A DNA stretch of 64,000 bases. It comes from Acidobacteriota bacterium (lineage in GTDB: Bacteria > Acidobacteriota > Terriglobia > Terriglobales > Acidobacteriaceae). The notes beneath the pieces were generated by a model. It saw only the letters and a program-made list of their open reading frames with translations. It had not been told where the DNA came from and did no database searches. Below are positions 48,738-57,119 of this stretch, piece after piece; position 1 is the first letter of the stretch, and each line of letters starts with the position of its first letter. Location of the stretch: the NCBI GenBank assembly GCA_018268895.1, contig JAFDVP010000001.1, forward strand, positions 496,001 through 560,000. Reading direction: 5' to 3'. The position numbers and the translations under genes were made by a program.

Positions 48738-49823
48738 ATGAACTTTCAGGCACGGAAGAGACGGGCGGCGGCGGCGGCGAAGACTGCCGGGTTGGATGGC
48801 CTGCTGATCACCCATCTTCCCGATGTGCGCTATCTCTCTGGCTTTACAGGTTCAAACGCCGCGCTGGCACTCGCTGGCGGACGCGCTGTTCTGTTTACCG
48901 ACGGCCGCTATACCGTCCAGGCAAAGGCTGAGGCGGTGGGAACCCAGGTCGTGATCGCCAATAAGCCCGCAACTCCATCGGCCTGTGAATGGCTTGCAAA
49001 TAAAGGGGTTAGACGCTGCGGCTTCGATGCGGCGAATACCACCGTCGCCGCGCTCGAAGCCATGCGCAAGGCTGTCCCGGCGAAGCTGAGGCGTGGAATG
49101 TTTGTTGCTTCCGAGTCCCTTGTCGCCCGTCTGCGCGAGGTGAAGGATGCGGACGAGGTGGTGAAGATTCGCCGTGCCGCGCTGCTGGGTTGTGAGCTGT
49201 TTGACCAGATGCTCGGCTATCTGAAGCCAGGGCTTACCGAGATGCAGGTGGCAGCAGAGCTTGAACATGCAGCCCGTCTGGCTGGAGCGGAAACCATGTC
49301 GTTTGAGACGATTGTCGCCAGTGGTGAACGTAGCGCTTTACCTCATGGACGTGCCAGCGCGACGAAGCTCCCAAAGCGCGGCTTCGTCACCATGGACTTT
49401 GGCGTCGTGCTCGACGGCTACATGAGCGACATGACTCGCACCGTGCACCTTGGCAAGGCGCTTGAGGGCGAGCGGGAAGTGTATGATGCGGTTCTGGAAG
49501 CGCAGGAAGCAGCGGTCGCGGCAGTCGCCCCGGGAGTAACGGCGGGTGATGTCGACGAGGCCGCGCGAAGCATTTTGCGCCGGGCGGGGCTGGACAAGTT
49601 CTTTACCCACTCGACCGGCCACGGTGTAGGACTGGAGATTCACGAGGGCCCAAGGCTCGCTGCGAAACAGACGCAGCCGCTGAAGGCAGGGATGGTGATC
49701 ACGATCGAACCGGGAGTCTATATGCCCGGAAAGTTCGGTCTGCGGATCGAGGATATGGTTTTAGTGACGGCGTCGGGTGGCGAAGTGCTGACGCCGAGTG
49801 TGAAGGCCTGGATAGAGCTGTAA
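48738..49823 (+). CDS. M24 family Xaa-Pro aminopeptidase
   Basis: A 361-aa cytosolic peptidase with a creatinase-like N-terminal domain (LLITHLPDVRYLSGFTGSNA) and a pita-bread catalytic domain. Metal ligands are Asp in MDFGVVLDGYMSDMTRT (two), His in HSTGHGVGLEIHE, Glu in IEPGVYMPG and Glu in LRIEDMVLV. ATG 48738 is chosen by alignment with family starts; the open frame upstream overlaps the divergent gene. It precedes accB by 37 bp, as in the Bacillus yqhT-efp-accB-accC order, but without efp. Confidence 0.9.
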   Translation: MNFQARKRRAAAAAKTAGLDGLLITHLPDVRYLSGFTGSNAALALAGGRAVLFTDGRYTVQAKAEAVGTQVVIANKPATPSACEWLANKGVRRCGFDAANTTVAALEAMRKAVPAKLRRGMFVASESLVARLREVKDADEVVKIRRAALLGCELFDQMLGYLKPGLTEMQVAAELEHAARLAGAETMSFETIVASGERSALPHGRASATKLPKRGFVTMDFGVVLDGYMSDMTRTVHLGKALEGEREVYDAVLEAQEAAVAAVAPGVTAGDVDEAARSILRRAGLDKFFTHSTGHGVGLEIHEGPRLAAKQTQPLKAGMVITIEPGVYMPGKFGLRIEDMVLVTASGGEVLTPSVKAWIEL

Positions 49824-49860
49824 TAACGTAGCAAGTGCCGCAACAGGCACGGGAGAGATG

Positions 49861-50361
<501 letters not shown>

Positions 50362-50409
50362 TTCCACGGTAGCTACAATCCAACGGTTCGACGGAAGGCA
50401 TCTGGATTT

Positions 50410-51759
50410 ATGTTTCGGAAGGTATTGATTGCAAATCGTGGGGAGATTGCACTGCGCGTGATCAGCGCGTGCAAGGAGATGGGCATCCGCACGGTGGCGG
50501 TTTACAGCGAGCCGGACAGAAATTCGCTGCATGTGAAGTTTGCCGATGAGGCGATCTGCATCGGCCCCGCGCGTTCTGCCGAAAGCTACCTCAACGTTCC
50601 CGCGGTCATCTCCGCGGCTGAGATCGCCGACGTCGATGCGATTCATCCCGGTTACGGTCTCCTCAGCGAGAATGCAAACTTCGCCGAGGTCTGTCGCGCC
50701 TCGAACATCAAGTTCATCGGGCCTCCGCCCGAGGTCACACGCATGATGGGCGAAAAGTCCACCGCGCGCCAGACCATGAAGAAGGCCAAAGTTCCTATCC
50801 TGCCCGGCTCCGACGGCGTCATCGCCGGTGAAGGCGAAGCGCTCGAATGGGCGAAGAGCGTCGGCTATCCCGTCATCCTGAAGGCAGTGGCCGGCGGCGG
50901 TGGTCGCGGTATGCGTATCTGCCGCAACGCCGAGGAGCTACCCGGCCTCTACAACCAGGCCTCCACCGAGGCGGCAAACGCCTTCGGCAACGGCGACCTC
51001 TACATGGAGAAGTTCATCGAGCGCCCGCGCCACATCGAGTTCCAGGTGCTCGCCGACGAGCACGGCAACGTGATGAGCCTCGGCGAACGCGAGTGCTCGA
51101 TCCAGCGACGTCATCAGAAGCTCATCGAAGAGGCCCCCAGCCTTCAGGTGACGCCCAAGCTGCGCGAAGAGCTCGGCAAGACCATCCGCAGGTCGCTCGA
51201 GAACATCGGCTACTGGAACGCCGGGACCATCGAGTTCCTGATGGACGAAGACGGCAAGATCTACTTCATCGAGATGAACACCCGCATTCAGGTGGAACAC
51301 TGCGTTACGGAGATGGTCACCGGCATCGACCTCGTCAAGGCGCAGCTTCGCATCGCCGCAGGCGAGAAGCTGAACTCGATCGTCACCGGCCCCGTCGAGA
51401 TTCGCGGCCACGCGATCGAGTGCCGCATCAACGCCGAGCACCCGGAGAAGTTCACCCCCAGCGCAGGCAAGATCACGGCCTTCAACGTTCCCGGCGGCAA
51501 TGGTGTACGAGTAGATACCGCCCAGTATGCTGAAGGCGTGGTGCCGCCTTACTATGACTCCATGATCGCCAAGCTCATCTGTCACGGCAAAGACCGCGAA
51601 GAGGCGATGAACAAGATGCAGCGCGCGCTGAGCCAGTTCGTCGTGCAGGGAATCCACACCACGATCCCGCTGCACCAGAAGATCTTCGCCGACGAAGAGT
51701 TCCGCTCCGGCAAGTTCGACACCAAGTTCATGGAACGGTTCCTGGAACGTCAGAAATAG
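50410..51759 (+). CDS. accC: Acetyl-CoA carboxylase, biotin carboxylase subunit
   Basis: A 449-aa ATP-grasp enzyme of normal length. [17 protein letters not shown] is the start signature, VIAAVAG-type loop appears as [15 protein letters not shown], and [19 protein letters not shown] holds the catalytic Glu/Arg. It carboxylates biotin on AccB with bicarbonate and ATP, the first step of fatty acid synthesis. It follows accB by 48 bp. Confidence 0.97.
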   Translation: MFRKVLIANRGEIALRVISACKEMGIRTVAVYSEPDRNSLHVKFADEAICIGPARSAESYLNVPAVISAAEIADVDAIHPGYGLLSENANFAEVCRASNIKFIGPPPEVTRMMGEKSTARQTMKKAKVPILPGSDGVIAGEGEALEWAKSVGYPVILKAVAGGGGRGMRICRNAEELPGLYNQASTEAANAFGNGDLYMEKFIERPRHIEFQVLADEHGNVMSLGERECSIQRRHQKLIEEAPSLQVTPKLREELGKTIRRSLENIGYWNAGTIEFLMDEDGKIYFIEMNTRIQVEHCVTEMVTGIDLVKAQLRIAAGEKLNSIVTGPVEIRGHAIECRINAEHPEKFTPSAGKITAFNVPGGNGVRVDTAQYAEGVVPPYYDSMIAKLICHGKDREEAMNKMQRALSQFVVQGIHTTIPLHQKIFADEEFRSGKFDTKFMERFLERQK

Positions 51760-51776
51760 GGGCGGGAGGGCCCGAC

Positions 51777-52451
51777 GTGGGAAAATCTGCACGCCGCCGG
51801 TCGCCATCGCGCCTCCCCATACTTCCGCGCCTGTATCCCATCGTGGATGCCGCGATGCTTCAGGCGCGCAACCTCACACTCTTCGATTTCACCAGCGAGC
51901 TGCGCGATGCCGGCGTGACGTTGTTGCAGTACCGCGACAAGCGCGGTACCCAGGAAGAGATTCTGCGCAACGCAAAGATCGTGCAGGAGGTTTTTCGCGG
52001 CGTCGAGTGCACCCTCATCATGAACGACGATCCTGTGCTTGCGATGCTCTCGGACTGGAACGCCGTCCATGTGGGACAAGGCGACACCGCGGTCGAAGAT
52101 GCACGGGCTGTGCTGCTGCCCGAAGGCATCGTCGGTTGTTCGACCCACAACGACCGGCAGGTCGCAGTGGCCAATAAAGCCGGTGCGGACTACATCGCCA
52201 TCGGCCCCGTCTTTGCCACGACAACCAAGCCGGACGCCGAGCCCGTCGTCGGCCTCGAAGGCGTGCGCAACGCCCGCGCTCTCACCTCGCGCCCCCTGGT
52301 CGCCATCGGCGGAATCACGCCGGAGAACGCCGCAAGTGTCATTGAAGCGGGCGCAGACTCGGTCGCGGTGATCGGCGCTCTCCTGCAACCCGATGCAAGG
52401 CCGGCAGACCTCGTAAAGAAGTTTCTCGAAAACATGCCCGGCGGACAATGA
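51777..52451 (+). CDS. thiE: Thiamine-phosphate synthase
   Basis: A 224-aa TIM-barrel protein. LYPIVDAAML, TLLQYRDKRG, LIMNDDPVLAML, VHVGQGDTAVEDAR, GCSTHNDRQ, YIAIGPVFATTTKPDA and VAIGGITPENA are the ThiE signatures in order. It joins the pyrimidine and thiazole moieties of thiamine. GTG at 51777 is 17 bp after accC, so it is probably cotranscribed. The rest of the thiamine pathway is not here. Confidence 0.93.
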   Translation: MGKSARRRSPSRLPILPRLYPIVDAAMLQARNLTLFDFTSELRDAGVTLLQYRDKRGTQEEILRNAKIVQEVFRGVECTLIMNDDPVLAMLSDWNAVHVGQGDTAVEDARAVLLPEGIVGCSTHNDRQVAVANKAGADYIAIGPVFATTTKPDAEPVVGLEGVRNARALTSRPLVAIGGITPENAASVIEAGADSVAVIGALLQPDARPADLVKKFLENMPGGQ

Positions 52452-52508
52452 ATTCAGCGCGGCTTTGGCCGTCGAGGGATACGCCAGCAACGCGGAGAAG
52501 GAAACTGG

Positions 52509-53423
52509 ATGGCAGTATTCGAAGCGAAACAATCTCAAGCCGGATCGGTGACGGTCATCATTTCGGTGCACAACAGCGAACGATACGTTCGTTGCGCTCT
52601 CGACAGCGTTCTGAAGCAGACCCACGCCGTCGGCCAGGTCGTCGTCGTCGATAGCGGCTCCACAGATTCAACCCGCCAGGTCGTCGCGCAGGAGTACTCC
52701 GGCCGCGCAATGCTCATCGAGCAGCAGGCCGAGAACCCCGCAAGCGCCCGTAACGCTGGCCTGCGCGCCGCGACCGGCGAGTTCATCGCCTTCCTCGATG
52801 CCAGCGACCTCTGGGAGCCGGAGAAGATCGCCACCCAGCTTCACGCTCTCGCGCAGCATCCCGATGCCGTCGCCTGCTACACCGGCCTCCGCATCGTCGG
52901 CGACAGCGGCGAACACCTCGTCGACCTGAACCCGCCCGATCCTTCTACTCTGCGCCAAGTCCTGCGCTGGTCGAACCCCGGCATCCCGCTTTCATCCGTT
53001 CTGCTGCGGCGCTCGGCGCTCGAAAGACTTGGCGCAGGCTTCGACGAGCGGCTCAACGGGTGCGAAGACTGGAACCTCTGGTTGCGCCTCATCGCGCACG
53101 GGCCGTTCTGCGTCTGTCCTGAGCCGCTGACAGACTACCGCTCCAGCGCCGACAGCCCCGCAGAAGACGCAGGCCACATGTACGACGACTTCATGAAGAT
53201 GCTGGACGACGTGCTTCTGGCCGGCCTTCACGGTATCGGCCGCGCCATCTGGCGTCGCCGCATCATGAGCTATCAGGCATTCAAGGCATGTCTTACGGCG
53301 CGCGCCGCGGGCGACAAGGAGGCCGAGCGGCACTTCATGATGAAGTCCGTCTCGGACTGGCCCTCGCCCTTCTGGGCACCCGAGAGGTTCCGCTACTTCG
53401 CCGTCACCGCAATGAGGGCATAG
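52509..53423 (+). CDS. Family 2 glycosyltransferase
   Basis: A 304-aa GT-A glycosyltransferase. VTVIISVHNSERYVRCALDSVL and VVVVDSGSTDSTRQVV are the nucleotide-sugar binding start, ATGEFIAFLDASDLWEPEK holds a DASD variant of the DxD motif, and GFDERLNGCEDWNLWLRL is the acceptor-side signature. No membrane segment is clear. It probably adds a sugar to a lipid-linked or surface glycan. It may be the last gene of the accBC-thiE transcript. Confidence 0.87.
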   Translation: MAVFEAKQSQAGSVTVIISVHNSERYVRCALDSVLKQTHAVGQVVVVDSGSTDSTRQVVAQEYSGRAMLIEQQAENPASARNAGLRAATGEFIAFLDASDLWEPEKIATQLHALAQHPDAVACYTGLRIVGDSGEHLVDLNPPDPSTLRQVLRWSNPGIPLSSVLLRRSALERLGAGFDERLNGCEDWNLWLRLIAHGPFCVCPEPLTDYRSSADSPAEDAGHMYDDFMKMLDDVLLAGLHGIGRAIWRRRIMSYQAFKACLTARAAGDKEAERHFMMKSVSDWPSPFWAPERFRYFAVTAMRA

Positions 53424-53748
53424 CTTATGAAGCCCCACACCGGGTGCCCCATCTTCGCCGCGAAGCGGCTAAGGTGGGATCATTCGCGCAACGCGCGAAC
53501 TGCCCTCTCTGAAGTGCAGACGGGCAATTCAGAGCGAAGTGCAGGCAGCAGCTCAGGGCCAACGGCCCGCAACATATCAGCCTGGGCCGACAGGCCAGGG
53601 TCAGCAATCCCAACGCGACCGAAGCGCTGAAAGCGCGACACAAAATCCAGCCTCAAATGCTGTGTGCACCATTCATGGCATGAACCGCTAGTCGAGATAA
53701 CAATCATGCAAGACTTTCCCGCATATTTCCGGTAGAACATACAGCAAC
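53424..53748. other. 325-bp intergenic stretch
   Basis: No gene is seen. It holds a degenerate dyad near 53441-53490 (CCCCATCTTCGCC facing AAGGTGGGAT), an imperfect GAAGTGCAG direct repeat near 53511-53545, and copy 2 of the three-hairpin repeat at 53556-53646. Confidence 0.6.
53556..53646. repeat. Three-hairpin intergenic repeat A, copy 2
   Basis: GGGCC-AAC-GGCCC, then CCTGGGCCGACAGGCCAGG (a weakened second stem), then GCGCT-GAA-AGCGC and GACACAAAAT. It is highly similar to the copy at 26584. Confidence 0.8.
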
Positions 53749-55293
53749 GTGAAAACTTCCGAAGAGAGACTGGTTGCATCTCCCGCCGCGCCGCAGTTCG
53801 TGCAGGGGATGGGCCTTTACTCCGCCACCGCCATCGTCATGGGGTCGATGATCGGGTCGGGCATCTTCATCGTCTCGGCCGAGATGTCGCGCACCCTGGC
53901 CTCGCCCGCTCTGCTGATTGCGGCATGGCTGGTGACAGCGGTGATGACCATCATCGGAGCGCTCAGCTACGGCGAACTCGCCGCAATGATGCCAAAAGCG
54001 GGCGGACAATACGTCTACCTTCGCGAAGCCCTCGGCCCCCTATGGGGCTTTCTTTATGGCTGGACACTCTTCCTCGTCATCCAGACAGGGACCATCGCTG
54101 CCGTCGGCGTCGCCTTCGGCAAGTTCCTCGGCATTTTCTTTCCCTCCATCGGCACGAGCAACTGGCTGTGGCACTTCGGCCGCGTTCCCGCCTGGCACGT
54201 CGGCCCGATGGTCCTCGGTAACATGGACATCGGCGTCAACACCGCCAATCTCACAGCGATCGTCATCATCGTCCTGCTGACGCTGCTGAACACGCGCGGC
54301 ATCAGGATGGGCGCTGCCATTCAGAATCTCTTCACCTCGGCGAAGGTGCTGGCCCTCGCCATCGTCGTCCTCGTCGGCGTCGTGGTGCGCGACCCGGTAG
54401 CCATTGCTGCGAACTTCGGCGCAGGCTGGCACAATTTCTGGGCAGGCGCCGGCTGGGGTTCGCTGCACCCCGCCCAGCCCGGCGGCACGGAGCTCGTCGG
54501 AATCCTCACCATCGTCGCCATCGTGCAGGTGGGGTCGCTCTTCAGCGCCGACGCCTGGAACAACGTCACCTTTACCGCCGGCGAGATCCGCAACCCGAAG
54601 CGCAATCTTCCGCTCTCGCTCGCCATCGGCACCGGCGTGGTGCTGCTGCTCTATATCCTCTGCAACTTCGTCTACCTCAGCGTGCTTCCCATGGCGGGCG
54701 ACCCGCACGGCACCACGATCGTCGCGCGGGGAATTCAGTACGCGCAGGAAGACCGCGTCGCCACCGCCGTCATGGAGCGCGCCTTCACCGGCTGCGGAGC
54801 CAGGCTGATGGCGCTGGCCATCCTCGTCTCCACCTTCGGCTGCGCCAACGGTATGCTGCTGGCCGGCGCTCGCGTCTACTATGCGATGAGCCGCGACGGC
54901 CTGTTCTTCAAGTCGGTGGGCAAGCTTAATGAGAAGTCAAAGACGCCGGTAAACTCGTTGTGGCTTCAGTGTGCCTGGACATGCCTGCTCTGCATCTCAG
55001 GCAGCTACGGGCAACTGCTGGATTACGTGATCTTTGCCGTGCTCGTCTTCTATATCCTGACGATTCTCGGCCTCTTCGTCCTGCGCAGAAAGCGGCCCGA
55101 CGTCTCCCGCCCCTATCGGGCATTTGGATATCCAGTCCTGCCGGCACTGTATATCGTCATGGCAGTCTGGATTTGTCTTGTACTATTGCGTTACAAACCT
55201 CAATACACGTGGCCGGGCCTGATTCTCGTCCTGCTCGGCGTTCCGGTATATCTCGTCTGGAAGCGTTTGGGGAATGCAGCGTCGTTAGCCTGA
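53749..55293 (+). CDS. APC-family amino acid permease 1
   Basis: A 514-aa membrane protein with about 12 hydrophobic segments. GLYSATAIVMGSMIGSGIFIV is the helix 1 unwound substrate site of the LeuT-fold amino acid permeases, and PKAGGQYVYLREALGPLWGF the helix 3 signature. It is nearest the LAT/SteT-like group of exchangers, with long loops around residues 130-160 and 215-240. GTG at 53749 has no strong ribosome site. It is tandem with another APC permease 50 bp downstream. Confidence 0.86.
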   Translation: MKTSEERLVASPAAPQFVQGMGLYSATAIVMGSMIGSGIFIVSAEMSRTLASPALLIAAWLVTAVMTIIGALSYGELAAMMPKAGGQYVYLREALGPLWGFLYGWTLFLVIQTGTIAAVGVAFGKFLGIFFPSIGTSNWLWHFGRVPAWHVGPMVLGNMDIGVNTANLTAIVIIVLLTLLNTRGIRMGAAIQNLFTSAKVLALAIVVLVGVVVRDPVAIAANFGAGWHNFWAGAGWGSLHPAQPGGTELVGILTIVAIVQVGSLFSADAWNNVTFTAGEIRNPKRNLPLSLAIGTGVVLLLYILCNFVYLSVLPMAGDPHGTTIVARGIQYAQEDRVATAVMERAFTGCGARLMALAILVSTFGCANGMLLAGARVYYAMSRDGLFFKSVGKLNEKSKTPVNSLWLQCAWTCLLCISGSYGQLLDYVIFAVLVFYILTILGLFVLRRKRPDVSRPYRAFGYPVLPALYIVMAVWICLVLLRYKPQYTWPGLILVLLGVPVYLVWKRLGNAASLA

Positions 55294-55343
55294 AGCGATT
55301 TTGCCAGCAGGTGAGATGAGAAAGAGGAGGGAGATCGATACTG

Positions 55344-56891
55344 ATGTTGAAGCTGTTGGCAACAAAGCCGTTGGAGGCGATTCTAGGTGAGGCCGCCGAA
55401 ACAGGCGAACATACGCTGAAACGATCTCTGGGTGCGAGCAATCTTGTAGCTCTTGGGATTGGCGCCATTATTGGGACCGGCATTTTTGTGTTGGCCGGTC
55501 CAGCTGCCGCGATCTATGCCGGGCCGGGAGTCGTTTACGCGTTTATTCTGGCGGCGGTCGCCTGTGTCTTTGCGGGACTCTGCTATGCAGAATTCTCGGC
55601 GATGATCCCGGTAGCCGGGTCGGCATACACATACGGATACGCGACGCTGGGCGAGATATTTGCATGGATCATTGGGTGGGACCTTGTGCTGGAGTACGCC
55701 TTCGGCGCTGCAACAGTCTGCTCCGGATGGAGTGGGTATGTCTTGAGTCTGGGGCAGGATTTCGGGCTGCGCCTGCCACCAGAACTGGCTGGAACGCCAG
55801 GTTCGGAGTTCGTGCTCTACAACGGTCATTGGGAATATCTGGGCAGGATCGGAGCGAAGCTGACAGAGCTGGGAATCGATCCGGCAACGCTACCGCATCG
55901 CTATGGCGTCTTCAACCTGATTGCTTTTGTTGGGATTCTGCTGGTGACGACCATTCTGGTGATCGGCATTAAGGAATCGGCGAACTTCAACAGCCTGATC
56001 GTCGCGGTTAAGTTGGCAGTGCTGGTAATTTTCATTGCCCTTGGTGGATACACGTTGATGCACCATCGTGAACTCATGGCCAACTGGCATCCGTTCTTGC
56101 CGCCGAACACTGGGAAATTCGGGCAATTCGGTTATTCCGGCGTCCTGCGCGCGGCCGGAGTCATCTTCTTCGCTTATATCGGGTTCGATGCGGTATCCAC
56201 CGCGGCCCAGGAGGCGAAGAATCCGAAGCGGGACATGCCGATGGGGATTCTGGGATCGCTCGTGCTCTGCACGATTCTGTACATCCTGGTATCGGGCATA
56301 CTTACCGGACTGGTGAATTACAAGGATCTGGATGTGCCGGACTCTCTTGCCGTTGGCATCGACGTGACCGGTGTTCGATGGGGAAGCCTACTCGTGAAGC
56401 TTGGGGCTCTCGGCGGACTTTCGAGCACCATGATCGTGATGTTGCTTGGGCAGAGCCGGGTGTTCTTTTCCATGTCCAAGGACGGATTGCTGCCGAAATT
56501 TTTCAGCAATGTGCACCCGAAGTTCAGGACCCCCTGGATCTCGTCGATAACCGTGGGACTGGTGGTAGCCGTCTTCGCCTCTACGATTCCGCTGGCAAAG
56601 CTCGGAGAGATGACGAGCATCGGCACATTGCTGGCGTTCATCATTGTTTGCGCGGGAACCCTGGTGTTGCGGCGAAAGCGTCCCGACATTCCCAGGCCAT
56701 TCAAAGTTCCATGGATGCCATTTACGGCAATAGCGGGAATCCTGGTCTCGTTTGCCATGATGCTGGGATTGCCGCTCGATACCTGGATTCGCTTGATTGT
56801 CTGGTTGGCAGTTGGTCTGGTGATTTATTTCGCGTATAGCAGACACCATAGCAAGGTGCAGCAGAAAGTAAACCAGGGCGCATTGGAATAG
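55344..56891 (+). CDS. APC-family amino acid permease 2 (cationic amino acid transporter-like)
   Basis: A 515-aa membrane protein with 12-14 segments. The N-terminal KRSLGASNLVALGIGAIIGTGIFVLAG (in part) and AGLCYAEFSAMIPVAGSAYTYGYATLGE are hallmarks of the YfnA/CAT group of the APC superfamily. FFAYIGFDAVSTAAQEAKNP is the conserved helix 6 motif. It imports amino acids with protons. AGGAGGGAG precedes the ATG. It is not close in sequence to its tandem neighbour, so the pair arose by gathering, not by recent duplication. Confidence 0.88.
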   Translation: MLKLLATKPLEAILGEAAETGEHTLKRSLGASNLVALGIGAIIGTGIFVLAGPAAAIYAGPGVVYAFILAAVACVFAGLCYAEFSAMIPVAGSAYTYGYATLGEIFAWIIGWDLVLEYAFGAATVCSGWSGYVLSLGQDFGLRLPPELAGTPGSEFVLYNGHWEYLGRIGAKLTELGIDPATLPHRYGVFNLIAFVGILLVTTILVIGIKESANFNSLIVAVKLAVLVIFIALGGYTLMHHRELMANWHPFLPPNTGKFGQFGYSGVLRAAGVIFFAYIGFDAVSTAAQEAKNPKRDMPMGILGSLVLCTILYILVSGILTGLVNYKDLDVPDSLAVGIDVTGVRWGSLLVKLGALGGLSSTMIVMLLGQSRVFFSMSKDGLLPKFFSNVHPKFRTPWISSITVGLVVAVFASTIPLAKLGEMTSIGTLLAFIIVCAGTLVLRRKRPDIPRPFKVPWMPFTAIAGILVSFAMMLGLPLDTWIRLIVWLAVGLVIYFAYSRHHSKVQQKVNQGALE

Positions 56892-56930
56892 GCGTGCTGT
56901 CCGCGAGAGTTGCAACAGAAGAGAGAAGGA

Positions 56931-56978
56931 GAGCCGAGTTCCATAAGGCCAACGCCCGGCGGAGCTCGGCTTTCTCTT
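56931..56978 (+). terminator. Terminator after the permease pair
   Basis: GCCGAGTTCC (56933-56942) pairs with GGAGCTCGGC (56961-56970), one G-T wobble, followed by TTTCTCTT. It lies 42 bp after the permease stop. Confidence 0.65.
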
Positions 56979-57032
56979 GTTAAAGCGGATTTCTTGTGCC
57001 GTAGAGCATTTTCCTCGCAGGTGTAGTCTTCA

Positions 57033-57115
57033 GGGCCGAAGGCCCGCAACATAACAGCCTGGGCCGACAGGCCTGGGTACGCAATGCCAACACAAACGAA
57101 GCGCTGTAAGCATGC
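57033..57115. repeat. Three-hairpin intergenic repeat A, copy 3
   Basis: GGGCC-GAA-GGCCC, then CCTGGGCC-GACA-GGCCTGG, then a decayed third stem GCGCTGTAAGCATG. It abuts the stop of the minus-strand gene that ends at 57120. Confidence 0.7.
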
Positions 57116-57119
57116 CGCC